Positions 39,686 through 50,640 are shown, counted from the first letter of the stretch. The stretch: 64,000 nucleotides of DNA from Marsupella aquatica (GCA_973895155.1 OZ316895.1:22630001-22694000), one strand, 5' to 3'. Numbers and translations are program-made. Notes: generated from the letters alone by a model not told the origin.

Positions 39686-39781
39686 CTTGCTTATTTGTTT
39701 CACCCGATCCCATTCAAAACAGGACAAGGAAAAACTTCTTGCTTATTTGTTTCACGCGATCACATTCAAAACAGGAAAAGG
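39686..39781. repeat. 52-bp tandem duplication
   Basis: Two copies begin CTTGCTTATTTGTTTCAC at 39686 and 39738 and continue through CATTCAAAACAGGA with two substitutions. The surrounding DNA is unassigned. Confidence 0.85.
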
Positions 39782-40743
39782 AATTCATTCGGTTAGACTG
39801 TCTGGAGCCCGTTGTCATTCTGGGGCAGTCCTTCATCCATTTTTTTCTCCCCTTGATCCCCACTATGGCAAGTGCTGCCGGGATGATGCATGCCAGCGTG
39901 AATGACTTCCTTTGCGGTAGTCTCATAAAGGAATCGGTTTCGGTGATTGAATTTAAGATGACAAGCCCTTTTGCTGCTCTGGTGGCAACATTCCAAGTGC
40001 CCCCAGAGCAACATTCCGAGTACCCATTAATCCTGTTTCCTCCGACAGCAATACAATCTTCAATTCCCGACCACAACTCCTAGCCTATTGGGGAAAGTTT
40101 CGAAGTGAATTAGTGCGTTTTAAGAGGAGATCAATGCTAGCAAACTAACTCTTAAAACTAATCTATATTTACGAGATTTCTCACTTCATTAACAATCCAT
40201 TCCCTCAACCTCAAATAGGGCTTGCATCTCAAGGTAGCTCTTGTCCTACTATGGACACATTTCGATAATTCTGAGCAGTAAGACTGCACAGAGCCAAGAC
40301 GGTTGACGGATCACTCCATCCATTGAGATTGATCCAAGAAAACTCCGACAAGATTCAATGATTAACTTCGTTACTATCTAGTCATAATTATTGAATCTAT
40401 TGTAACTACAGGTACCTACCTAATCTGTGTCTTTACTACTATGATAAAGGATCTACAGTAGCTCTTTATCACTCATGGTTCCTTTCCAAATAATTTTTTG
40501 CCAGAACACGCGCTTTTTGCTCTTCGGCATTGTTACATAATGCCTATCGAATCTAAACTCTTTCACATCCACAGTTCCTTTTCAAATATTTTGGCAAGAC
40601 TCACCTAAGTTACTGTAGTAAAGGATGTACTGTAGTCGTTTTCACCCATGGCTACTATCCAACTAAATCTATCTAAACTACTATAATAGAGGATCTAAAT
40701 AGCTATTTTCCATGGTGGATGTTTGTGTTCGTGAGATCAGTAT

Positions 40744-40789
40744 CTGTCCATCATAATTAAGCTCGACCACCCTCATCTAGCTCCGGATC
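40744..40789. repeat. 46-bp dispersed repeat, second copy at 25770-25815
   Basis: Both sites carry CTGTCCATCATAATTAAGCT, then CGACCACCCTCATCTAGCTC and CGGATC, without a mismatch. A looser match extends about 30 bp to the left (GTTCGTGAGATC). The copies lie 15 kb apart in the same orientation, and only the shared sequence itself is known. Confidence 0.85.
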
Positions 40790-41220
40790 TTCTTCTGCCC
40801 AAAAGTTATCACCCTACCACCCTGATGTCTAAAAGAATTTGCTAGTGTGACAAATATAATCTTGAGTGAAAGAGAAAATGCTAAGAATATTCCTTATTTA
40901 ATTATTATATTAGATCTCCCTAGATTTAAGAATGAGTGGTTGAGTCTGGCCAATGGCTAATGGAAGACAAAAAAGCTAGCCAATTCTCACGAAAGAACAG
41001 TTTTAGGGAGATATAATGTAGCTAATTTTCACGTCTGTTGGAAACACGTACCTATGTGGCTTTGAGAGCCCTAATGGACACGATACAATGCACCTGCCCA
41101 CGTCAGAAGTGCACAAACCAGTGAGTCAAAGGATTCCCGTGGAAGAACCTACAGTAGAACTGTAGAAGTCACTCAAGAGCACAAAAGTACGTGGATGGGC
41201 CGCGCAATGCAATCCAATCT

Positions 41221-41615
41221 ACAACAGGACTGGCATTCCAACACTGGAAGTTGCTTTTTCTTTGGGGGACTTGTGAAGTTTACAACAGGGACTGGACATT
41301 CCAACATTGGAAGTTGCTTCTTCTTTGGGGGACATGTGAAGTTTACAACAGGACTGGACATTCCAACATTGGAAGTTGCTTCTTCTTTGGGGGACATGTG
41401 AAGTTTACAACAGGACTGGACATTCCAACATTGTAAGTTGCTTTTTCTTTTCTCCTTTGGGGGACATGTGAAGTGTACAGCACAGCAGGACTGGACATTC
41501 CAACATTGGAAAATACTTTTTCTTTTCGTCTTTGGCGATGTGAAGCTTACAACAGGACAGGACATTCCAACATTGGAAGTTGCTTTTTCTTTGCTTTTTG
41601 GGGGCACATGTGAGT
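41221..41615. repeat. minisatellite, six units of 61-73 bp
   Basis: Units begin near 41221, 41282, 41345, 41407, 41476 and 41549. The core is ACAACAGGACTGGACATTCC, then AACATTGGAAGTTGC, a CT-rich stretch and GGGGGACATGTGAAGTTT. Later units carry small insertions. Long open frames cross the array on both strands (for example 41173-41850 on the minus strand) because the unit lacks stops. They are not called as genes. Confidence 0.92.
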
Positions 41616-42614
41616 TTCGGCAGTTGGCAATTGGAAAATCGGCATGCTCGAAACCCGAAACTGGTGCACTGGGATTTGGGGAGTCAAAGGTGGCCACGGC
41701 TACAACAAACGAGATATTTATTCCAACCAGCCCAGCGAGGGACAAGATACCTTTTTCAGAGCGGAGGGAGGTGTCAAATTTGTCATAGTGCTCAAGTGCT
41801 CCTAATGGACCTTCCGTGAGGTTTTGTGGTTCTGTCGTCCTTAGGTGCATTTCCGTTGGGATAGCATCATTACGGCAGCCACTCGTGGCATGACTATTGC
41901 CCTCCTTTTGGAAACCTCCTCACCAATATTAGCAGTGCAAGTAAAGCACCACAAGGCGACTCACATGCTTCTCATCGACTTCATCGAATCACTCACATTT
42001 GGAAAGCATCAGCTACTTTAGGGAAGTACTCACATTGGGAAAGAATCAGTGACTTCATCTAAGCGCTCACATTTGCAATGAATGCAACAAGACTCTTTTT
42101 ACACTCCAATAGCTACATCCAGTAACTACTGTTTTTCAATCTGCAAGTGGATGCATTTACTGATGATGATGCTTTAGTCTCAAGAAAACAATAGAGGCTA
42201 CATTGGGATCATCAGATTAATTTGCTTCAAGTTCAAGGTTGCTTTTACAAAGCAAGAGGGCAGCATTTCAGTTTATTTGCCTGGTGATCCTTGGAGTTCA
42301 CCTTGTGATTTTTTCTACTACACATGCAACGGCCCTATTAACCCACCACTTGAAAAGGACTTAAGTGGAAGTAAAAAAGGAAGTACCAATCATATATGGA
42401 CATACAGCCGATGACACATCATGTGATGACATGTGACATTTTTGGAATTGTTATCCCCTTACTTTGTTCTAAGATGACTAGCCTTGACTACTGGTTCCTT
42501 GAACGGAAAGAGATGAGGACGAAAAGGTAACTTGCACAAAAAACTATTCCTAACTGTTTGGTTCATCATTTACTCTGTGTTTTGTGAGTTAGAGTAGTCA
42601 CAGTCTAGAGGGTT
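41616..42614. other. intergenic DNA
   Basis: No gene is recognised. The sequence just right of the minisatellite (41640-41790) reads on the minus strand as a short hydrophobic stretch, with no supporting motif. Confidence 0.4.
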
Positions 42615-42958
42615 TGTTGAGCAAAGACGATATTCGTAACGGCAAGTCCATGAATCATCCAACGCATAATAGTCGACACAGAGAAATACATGGTTCACCT
42701 CCACATGAGACTACGTCCACAGGAACACACAATAGCTTTACTGCACTCTAGGCCGAATGACCATACTAAGCATCTACAACACAAACTCTCTCTATCTCTC
42801 AACCAGCTCCGTAACAATGAGCCTAAGTTTCACCAGGGTCTAGCATCAACTCTGGCTTAATACACAACAACATTGTCGCTAACATTAACTAAGTCCTAAC
42901 CCGAGTTAGCCTAACTGTAATTAGCTCATGAGTCACAAGACTAAAACAATATTTAACA
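42615..42958 (-). mobile_element. solo LTR of the copia family
   Basis: This is the reverse complement of an LTR closely related to 6144-6486, 344 bp against 343 bp. Shared blocks on the minus strand include AACTTAGGCTCATTGTTA, GTGTGTTCCTGTGGACGTAG, TGTGTCGACTA, GCGTTGGATG and the terminal GCTCAACA. The ends are TG..CA in form (TGTTAAAT..GCTCAACA). The flanking pentamers (GGGTT and GACTT) do not form a convincing target-site duplication. No internal region is present. Confidence 0.8.
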
Positions 42959-43670
42959 GACTTCACTCTAGACCCCCTAGGCCTTTAGAGTAGCTTTGGT
43001 TCACTAATTATTAGTAAGATGTTTGAAGTTTTGGTAATACCCCCAATTTCCACCACCTTAAGCCACCATCAACTGGGGGGTTTAGGGGTTTGCAGGGTTT
43101 AGGGGTTTGCAGCCATCAAACCCTTTGAGATGTAAGGAGAATGATGGTCTCGGCACAAGGTAACTAGGCTGTAACGCTATGAATGAATAGAAAGTGTAGA
43201 AAACGCTAACCCCTATGGATAGAAAGTGAAGAAAAGGCTAACTGGCGGTGCAGTTTTGTTTTTCTGCATTCTGGGAACAGGATTCAGATTAGAACCCCAC
43301 CCCGGACCGTCCTTATAGTGCATAAGTATGGTTCTAAAAAAAGTTAACATCATGACTTTCCGAGAGATTATGTAAATAGCAACCACCTCCAAAAATGGTT
43401 ACACACCGGAGCGTCGGAGCGACCTCGGAAATGGTTACCCACAGATCACGTTACTCCCTTGCCGAATTTACGCCGTTACCCATCACCGCACCTTAAGGTG
43501 TCCGTGGATGTCAGTAACTGATCGAACCGAACGGTTGAACATCTACAGTAGAAGCGGGTCTAGAAGCCCTCCTGAGCGCTTTTTCAGGAGGCACAGAGCA
43601 AGATATACAGACTGTCCACGCTGAAATCGACGAAGACAATCACAAATGATTGATGATTCTCATCGATCAG
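42959..43670. other. intergenic DNA with a telomere-like duplication
   Basis: No gene is seen. At 43075-43111 GGGTTTAGGGGTTTGCA occurs twice in tandem. It resembles the plant telomere unit (TTTAGGG) but has only two copies. A pair of short repeats (GGATAGAAAGTG / AATAGAAAGTG) follows at about 43185-43228. Confidence 0.4.
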
Positions 43671-44260
43671 AAGCTCAGCTCATCAGCTACGTCCTGACCA
43701 GACAGGACCGGACCAGGATGACAAGGAACTACAGTATGTACCTGTAGATCGAGAATGAGATCACTCAGGGTGATGGAGTCATGGAGCTAGTAGAGCACGC
43801 ACAGGAAATCACCAGACTACCCAGCACCTATTCTCATCATAGCCTCGATCAGCTCAGCACAGCACAGCACAGCGCGTGCAGCTCAATTTATCACGTTCTG
43901 ATGGGACAGCGGCACCGGACCTGGATCGAAGAACGAGTGACCCAATAATACTATGAAATCAGCAGTAGCCAGCAATGAAGACATGACTGGTCTGATGATC
44001 GAGATTCTCAGATCGATCAATTCATCACGTCGTGACGAGACAGGGACCGGACGTAGAGGAAAGAACGATGAAAGAATGGGATGAAGGTCATCATGTCAAA
44101 TTATTTGCCACTTGAAGACATTATTTTTTTATCCTCAAAGAGTACCTCCGTTCAGCTCGATCAGCTCAGCTCAGCTCAGCTCAGCGCAATTCATCACGTT
44201 CTAACGGGACAGGACCGGACCCAGATGAAAGAATGAAATCAAGGTCATGTCAAATCGGCC
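43671..44260. repeat. cluster of four degenerate repeats around a GGACAGGACCGGACC core
   Basis: Related segments lie at about 43671-43727, 43852-43945, 44015-44090 and 44157-44245. Each has a GATCAGCTCAGC-like start, ATCACGT(T/C)(C/G)T(A/G)ACG, then GACAGGACCGGACC and GATGAAAGAA. The last unit contains a GCTCA pentanucleotide run at about 44162-44185. The spacing is irregular (roughly 140-180 bp). Confidence 0.75.
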
Positions 44261-44439
44261 AAACGGAAGGAATTTGTACTACTGTCTAATGTAAATGGAG
44301 GCTCTCACTTTTTCTCGACAAACGGAACTACTCTCAGCCCAACATCCAGAGCTGCCCCTATCGTAGTGCCATCCAATTTACATTAACTACTAGCCTAATT
44401 TCCCCCTTTCGTTCTTTGAACTAAATTATAGAGGTGAGT

Positions 44440-44775
44440 ACATTCAAGCTCTATAGACTCAACTTGTCCCAATTTTCATTTGCCATGTGCACTCTCAACT
44501 TCAGTTACTGCCCAGAGTCGCCCAGAGTCATGATCTGAGGTTCCACTTGAGGTTCCACTTGCACCCTTAACATTCAAGCCCTGTAGACTCAACCGGGAAC
44601 TCAACTTGTCCCAATTTTCATCTTCCATGTGCACTCTCAACTTCAGTTATGGCCCAGAGTCATGGCCTGAGGTTCCACTTGCACCCTCAACTTCAGTTGT
44701 GTCCTGGAAATTCATGGTCCCAGGTTCCACTTACTAGCATCCTCAACGCATCCTCAACTTTAGTTATGTCCCAGA
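44440..44775. repeat. degenerate tandem repeat, unit about 130 bp
   Basis: Two clear units start ACATTCAAGC at 44440 and 44570. They share AACTTGTCCCAATTTTCAT, CCATGTGCACTCTCAACTTC and GAGGTTCCACTTGCACCCT. A third, shorter and more diverged part follows from about 44690 (CTTCAGTTGTGTCC, GGTTCCACTTACTAGC). Confidence 0.85.
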
Positions 44776-45487
44776 GGTACTAGGCCATTGTCCTTGAAAA
44801 GTGGCTTTTGATTGTGATATATATTTAGAGATTTTTCGATCAATTCAAGAAACTAGAGTATATTTTATTAAGTTATATACCCCCAGAATTACAAAACCTG
44901 TTTAAGTTGTTCCATAGCTAGATATACTAGTAAGATGTCCCCAAGCATTAATCTTAGCTGTATATTCCAACTATTCGAGTCACTTATGGCCATCCCATTG
45001 CTTTCAAGGGGGCAATTCGGTAATTAATTTGGAGTAATGTTGTTGGATTTTGAGGGCGAGATAGTCAAAAATGGTTCAAGAAATCACTCAAGGCCAGAGT
45101 ATTAATCTCTAGACCTCATTTTTTATTTTAAAAACAACTAATACACCAAGTCAGTGTTTACACCTGGATACTATATTCTTAGAATTGCATGCCGAAGTTA
45201 TTTTCAGGTTTCACAAGGACCCCAGAATATGTGGTTAGTGGGGTCTCAAATTAATTTTAATAGATATTTGTTTATGACGCAAACAGAGATTGTACAAGAG
45301 GGACCCCCCAGCCATCATTTGAGGGCAATCACCTCCCTAGGTGAATAGTAAACCTACTGTGCATGCTCTCCCACTCATATTTCCATCATAGATTAGAAAT
45401 TTTGGTGAATTCTTGAAAAAATATGAATTGTTCGATGGACACGTACAAAATGAAATTCCATATGGAATTATTAAGAAGAAGAAAATA

Positions 45488-45598
45488 CTTGTCAAAAAAT
45501 TCACCATCATGGAATTGCAATCTTCTGAATGGAAGATTATGGATTATTTCTTTGAAATATATGAAATGTCTCATTCATGATGGTGAATTTTTGACAAG
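45488..45598. repeat. near-perfect 23-24 bp inverted repeat with 64-nt loop
   Basis: The left arm is at 45488-45511 and the right arm at 45576-45598. They are reverse complements except for one T in a T-run (core TTCACCATCATG / CATGATGGTGAA). The foldback is about 110 nt. A 16-bp palindrome (AATTCCATATGGAATT) lies just upstream at 45454-45469. It could be a small MITE or a precursor-like hairpin. No transcript evidence is available. Confidence 0.85.
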
Positions 45599-46484
45599 TA
45601 ATTATGGGAAACTCATTTATTGCTGCCTATTGGGTCCTGCCATGATGCCTATTTTACATAGAAGGTGGGGACATGGTTCTGTCTTCACATTCCCCAGTGC
45701 TACCTATAGTTGTGGAATCCGCATGACTGCAATTTTGTCAAAATTAGTCATCCCAGCATGTGTAGACCAGCGTTTTGTTACTGCAATTGAATGAGATCAA
45801 GATCGAGGTTTATAAATCCATCAGCTATTGCGCAAACCCTCATTCCAAAGTAGGGTCCACAAAATCCCTTTGCACACCTCCAACTCTCTTATCATCTAAT
45901 TGGAAATGGACAAGCCTCACCATCAAGGAGTGGAGCCAAAGCTATGGTAATGAATGAGTTTTTGCAGCACCTAAATGAGACCCAAGGGATGAGTCCCCAG
46001 TCCCCACACCTTTGACCTGAATCCAAGTGGGGGATCATGATGAGTGTGGATGGGACTATCTGGTAGCCAAATAATAGCTTTATTATTAAGGTCCAAATGC
46101 AATAAATGCACATCCACTAATTGCTATGGGGCCACTTCTTGTTCCAAAGGGACTCCAGACCACAAGTCTTTAGACCACCACTGACCCCCAAGCTGTGATA
46201 GGACAAAATAGACACTTTTTGCTCATTTTTTATACTTTGAAGCACATTGCTGACTAAAGATGTTGAACTCGACCCACTTTTCGCTTCAGGAACACTGATG
46301 GTTTAAAATGAAAAGCGAATTAATAAAATAATGTCAATGAAGGAGCCAAAGTTTGGAAAGCGTCTAGTCAAAAGAAACACTCCACATCAGCATTTACTTT
46401 GGCCCATTGCTTGTCATGTAGGATAGGTAAAATACCCCCAATGCTGTCATGTAGAATAGGTAGAATACCACACACACCTGCCCC

Positions 46485-46566
46485 TATAAAAGCCCCCTTC
46501 CATGCTTCACCACGCATCATAACAGGTGGAGCACTCAGCACCATTTGCGTAACACTTGCCAATAAA
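46485..46566 (+). promoter_or_regulatory. TATA box followed closely by AATAAA, possible LTR or promoter fragment
   Basis: TATAAAAG lies at 46485-46492 and AATAAA at 46561-46566, an arrangement typical of the U3/R part of an LTR or a compact pararetroelement-like promoter. Upstream is a duplicated block (TGTCATGTAG(G/A)ATAGGTA at about 46413 and 46445). No LTR ends or coding region could be attached, so this is tentative. Confidence 0.3.
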
Positions 46567-48195
46567 AGGTTTTGCACTCATCACCTTTTGTGTAACTCAA
46601 TGCCCATTCCTGAACTCTTTTTCTTTCCTTTCATTGTACTTTGTTTTTCCCTTATACTTTAGAATAAGGTTGTTCCAAGTTAATTCCTGAACCTGTGGCC
46701 TTTACAATGAGAGCTACTAATGGGTTTAAGTTTACCCGTAGCTCTTTTATGGGTGCACTTGTGGTTTAATTTTCAGTCACTAAAGTTTTCCATAAAGTCC
46801 AAAAGTAGGGGGAAAACTGGCTGTAGGATGTCACAATGGTCATGTATGACCACTACAGGACACTATCAACAGTAAATAGTGTGAGTATACAATTAATGTG
46901 ACACCAACTAAATTGTGTGAACATTTTTTTCTAACCCAAATCACAGTAAGTATGTTAAGTCACACACTTTACTTTGTATTGAGAGTCCGCTTGAGTCTCA
47001 CTTTCATGTCTCAATTCTCAGTGTGCACTATTCAATGCAAAGACCTCAATTAGTGAGACCAAAAGATGAAAGTAGAGTGACACCTGAAATAATGTGAGTC
47101 ACATTATTTTATGGGAGATATTAAATGTGAAGGGTTACTCAATTAGTGTGACTAGCACTAATTGCGGTAGACAGTAGTATACCACCTCTTATGCAATTCT
47201 CGCAAAGCCTCAAATCGAGGCTTCTCTGTATTTTGTGACTGTCGTATAGTGCCAAGTATCAAAAGTGACTCTTCTCACTTAAAACCAAAGTTTCGATCCC
47301 TTTAAGAACAGATTTTAGAATGAATTGTATAACTTTTATCACTCGGAGTGATTTAGAGCGCTGAGCTCTAAGCTGACTCCACTTTTCAACGGAAAATCAA
47401 ATAAACATACCAAGAAGTAACTGAACTTCTGGTTTATGAATCAAAGAAGAAATGAGTAAAAATTTAGAGACAACACGCTGCTACTGCCACTCCTTCAGAA
47501 AGGATTTGGGGTCAGTATAGACATGAAATCTGTCCCATAATTCATCAATCTCACACTTCAAAACACCAAGTTGAATGATAATGGAATTCTCAATCTGATA
47601 AACTATAAGCTTTCTGGTTGCAAATGAATGATATGGTTTAAAATGCCGTCAACATGGTTTGACGTCAGCGATACGCAATTCAGTCAAACTCTAAACCATA
47701 TTCCAGAATCAAAGCAACGGTACTAACTACTCTGAGAATCAGAATTTACTTCTCATTTATCAACAACTACTCTTGAATTGGCTAGCGAATCTTGACTCCA
47801 CAAGTAAGCCTAGCGGTGAATTCAATTAAAGTATCAGAAGTCTGCAACTGAATTCAATCACCATAGGAATCTCTTGAATTCAATCTCAACTTCAATCAAT
47901 ACAGCTTTACTTCCATACAAAACACTCACAGCATGCCTTGTTACAATGGAAGGAGGAGAAAACTATTCAGAAGACTCAATCCTGAATAGAGTATTAAGTC
48001 TATTTCTCTCTCTTCAAATGAGTATTCTTCTCTATCTTATAAGTGCTGGAATCCAAAAATGGAGAAGGTGAGAACAGTCGTGCCTTTCCAAGTTTAAAAC
48101 TAAATAAGGGAGAAGTACAGCATAAGTACTTCTAAGGTGATAAAATACTACTCTACTAGTAATCTACTTCAAAAACTAAGTCTAAGTGTCGAGCG

Positions 48196-48309
48196 GACGC
48201 TGCTAGAAGCGTCGTGAGTAGAAGTGGACGCTGCTAAAAGCGTCTTAAGTAAAACCAAGGGACGCTGCTAGAAGCGTCGAGTGTGGAGGCTGACGCTGCT
48301 CACAGCGTC
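48196..48309. repeat. four regularly spaced imperfect palindromes (GACGCT..AGCGTC)
   Basis: Copies of GACGCTGCTAGAAGCGTC lie at 48196-48213, 48227-48244 (one change), 48261-48278 and 48292-48309 (GACGCTGCTCACAGCGTC). Start-to-start distances are 31, 34 and 31 bp. Each can form a 6-7 bp stem, and the sequences between them differ. The arms are kept complementary even where the centre changes. Confidence 0.92.
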
Positions 48310-48897
48310 GATCGAAATCCTCATAGAGTCTTGGTGACGGTGGGGCAAAGGAATCATCAGGAAGCTGGAGACGTCAAATATTTCAATAAGTGTCCAGAAC
48401 AAGTAAATGTTGGTCAGGAGGCGTCTAAATGCAAGTAAATCTTGGGATATGCTAATAATAAACAAGTTTCCAGAAAAAATTGTAGGTACTCCCGTACCAC
48501 AGTGACCCTTTTGCCTTACACTCTCCAGTGTGCTAGATCTTCCCTGATGATAATCTAGCCGTTGATATGACCGTCTTTACAGGAAAAAATAAATAAATAG
48601 AGTTAGGGCTGTGTTTTTGACATGATTCTTCCAACATGAAGTTCCGTGGGAGCCAATTGTAGATCCTGCTTTTTGTGTGCATACACTTTATGGACAGCAA
48701 ATTTTAGGCCTTAGAGAAATTTGGCCATCCTTTTGTGAACAATCATAGTTACATACAGCCTGACTGCTCATTCTTGGAATATGAATAATTAGACCTGATG
48801 GCAAAAATTATCGTACATGCTCATATATCTTTTTGGAGATAGGAAGTATCTCATCCTTTTTTCCATGGACATCAATTGGTGGGGCCCTAGGGGGTAA

Positions 48898-49853
48898 GAG
48901 CATCTCCTAAGCTAACCGGGTTTTCCGTCGGGTTCCCTCAGTCTTTGTATACATTACATACCCCGTAGTCTTTCACTCAAACTTTAGTATACGGGGTGTA
49001 TGGGCTGAGTGATGCCGAAGTCCAATTTGGGGTCCAATTCCAATGGGTACGGGATATTTTAGAGACGGGGTTTTCAAAGGACAAGTGTTTGACTGCAAAG
49101 AAGAGACATGGCCTGTCAAAAGGGTCTTGCTCCATTTTCTCATGGCAATGCCGTCTTGCTCGGACATCCTCATCCCTTATGTGGACATTGCTTTGTTGAC
49201 CAAAGCTTTCAATCATGCACAACAACTCTATTTCAGAAAGGATTTATGAATGTGCATAGCTTAGTTGGCCTTCATCAGTAAGTGATTTCTGTCACATAGA
49301 TATGTAGGGCTCAAACAATGGGCGTTTGCAGCACAAATCTCTCCACCAAAAACTGATGCCAATTGTACTCAATTTTGGCAACGGGAGCCATGGTGGGACT
49401 TAAAAATATCATAGCAAACGATTGAAAAAATCATGACCAGAAATTTCAGGACGATTGAGAGTGCACAGCTCCAGAAGAGCATTGATTAATATGGCAAGAT
49501 TCAACTACTGGGCACTATATATATTGAACTTGATATTGAAGAGCTTCCTTCTGTTTGAACTTGCAGCGGGAAACAGTCTGCATGGCCTCCTTTCTGCATG
49601 GACTACCAAAGTTTGTCCACTGTATGATCTACATCTGATCAAATCCAGTAAGGAACCCTGTGGATGGGTCAAAGCAGAATATGGCCTACGGTATGGCCTC
49701 CCCGATCCCATTCCTGCAAGAAAAAACCCCATGAGCAAAATATGCAAATAGCCTTCCCATTCTCCCGTTGGAGGTGCCTTTTTAACACTCCTTTACGGGG
49801 TTAAGTAAAAAATCTTGTTCCCGGGTGCCAATAGTGCAGTGTAGGAGATGCTC
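48898..49853. mobile_element. TIR DNA transposon candidate with TAA target duplication (PIF/Harbinger-like)
   Basis: The ends are GAGCATCTCCTA (48898-48909) and its exact reverse complement TAGGAGATGCTC (49842-49853). TAA directly flanks both sides (48895-48897 and 49854-49856). A 3-bp T/A duplication and GAGCATCTCC-type termini suggest the PIF/Harbinger superfamily. The 956-bp body has short open frames (49043-49249 and 49455-49751), none with a recognisable transposase, so the copy is non-autonomous. Confidence 0.65.
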
Positions 49854-50200
49854 TAAGGTCTAGAGTCTGTTTTTATTCACTCTAAAACCTAGACCCCAAC
49901 TCTAGGTTCTGTATTATTATAAGTTGCGATTTAATCCCAGAGTGAATAAAAATAACAATGAACCAGACCCTCGATCATACCAAAACAAATTCTTGAAAAA
50001 TGTAACTCCATACTACATTAGCCAAGATTTTTGTTTGGATTATAGCTAGTTTCTCACCTAGCTACAGATCCCACTAGCCAGAATCCAATGGTTAAGGGAG
50101 ATCTAACAGTCAATATTAATCTAAGAAAATTAGATGAGGAGTAGTATCCGCATCTTCTCCTCCTCCTTCACACAATGTGACATCCGTCACTTGGCAAAAT
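49854..50200. other. short intergenic stretch
   Basis: AT-rich sequence lies between the TIR element and the SINE. Nothing is recognised. Confidence 0.4.
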
Positions 50201-50210
50201 GAGAGAACCT

Positions 50211-50630
50211 AACCAACTGGCTTTGGTCAGTTGGCCAGAGGATGAGCCTAAAACCGAGAGGTCCCAAATTCAATCCTCCCTCCACAGGCAAGGGGTGTGG
50301 AGGGTATGTGTGTGTGGGGTGTAGTGGTGGGAGTATTGATATCCCCTCAGCCCTTGGCTGGCCGCTTTGGGGTTCTATTTCAATCCTCTCTCCCTCCTGG
50401 TCTGGGTCCTGTTGGATCCCTAGGGATCCTCCCCTTGTGGCTGCCCCTACATTGAAATGCATCCCTGGGTATCCTCCCCTTGTGGCTGCCCTACATTGAA
50501 ATGCATGATCCAAAGGAGTAAGTCTATCCCCTTCTAGCTGCCCTACATTGAAATGCATGTTCCAAAGCATGGAACACGACGTCTATGCTCTGTTGGATGG
50601 GCCTTCTTTCGGTTTTCAAGGAAAAAAAAC
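50211..50630 (+). mobile_element. tRNA-derived SINE with perfect 10-bp target-site duplication
   Basis: The head contains a box-A-like TGGTCAGTTGG (50224-50234) and a box-B-like AAATTCAATCC (50267-50277) at tRNA-like spacing, the internal pol III promoter of tRNA SINEs. The element ends GGTTTTCAAGG followed by eight A bases. GAGAGAACCT occurs immediately before (50201-50210) and after (50631-50640). The 420-bp body contains three copies of a module with the core GCCCTACATTGAAATGCAT at about 50431-50462, 50472-50505 and 50526-50558. There is no coding capacity, so it would depend on LINE proteins. Confidence 0.85.
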
Positions 50631-50640
50631 GAGAGAACCT

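Larger units (their letters stand above)
37144..41220. other. intergenic DNA downstream of beta-tubulin
   Basis: The first part is the tubulin 3' untranslated region. No other gene is recognised. It holds a 52-bp tandem duplication at about 39686-39781 (CTTGCTTATTTGTTTCAC in both). A minus-strand open frame at 39714-40076 has no domain. A 46-bp block at 40744-40789 is identical to 25770-25815. Confidence 0.45.
44776..48195. other. AT-rich intergenic DNA
   Basis: No gene is recognised. It contains the hairpin at 45488-45598 and a TATA-box-like site with a downstream AATAAA (46485-46566). It also has a 15-bp palindrome ATCACTCGGAGTGAT near 47338-47352 and repeated AATTAGTGTGAC-like motifs between 46890 and 47160. 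Confidence 0.4.

Noticed and set aside
39714-40076. 120-residue minus-strand open frame
   Set aside because: It overlaps a 52-bp tandem duplication, and no domain or homologue is recognised.
41173-41850. 225-residue minus-strand open frame
   Set aside because: It runs mostly through the minisatellite, repeats peptides in shifting frames and has no domain.
43075-43111. interstitial telomere array
   Set aside because: It contains only two GGGTTTAGGGGTTTGCA units, too few and with a longer unit than TTTAGGG.
48196-48309. CRISPR-like array
   Set aside because: The units are short imperfect palindromes with 13-16 bp spacers in a plant nuclear setting. There are no cas genes and no leader.
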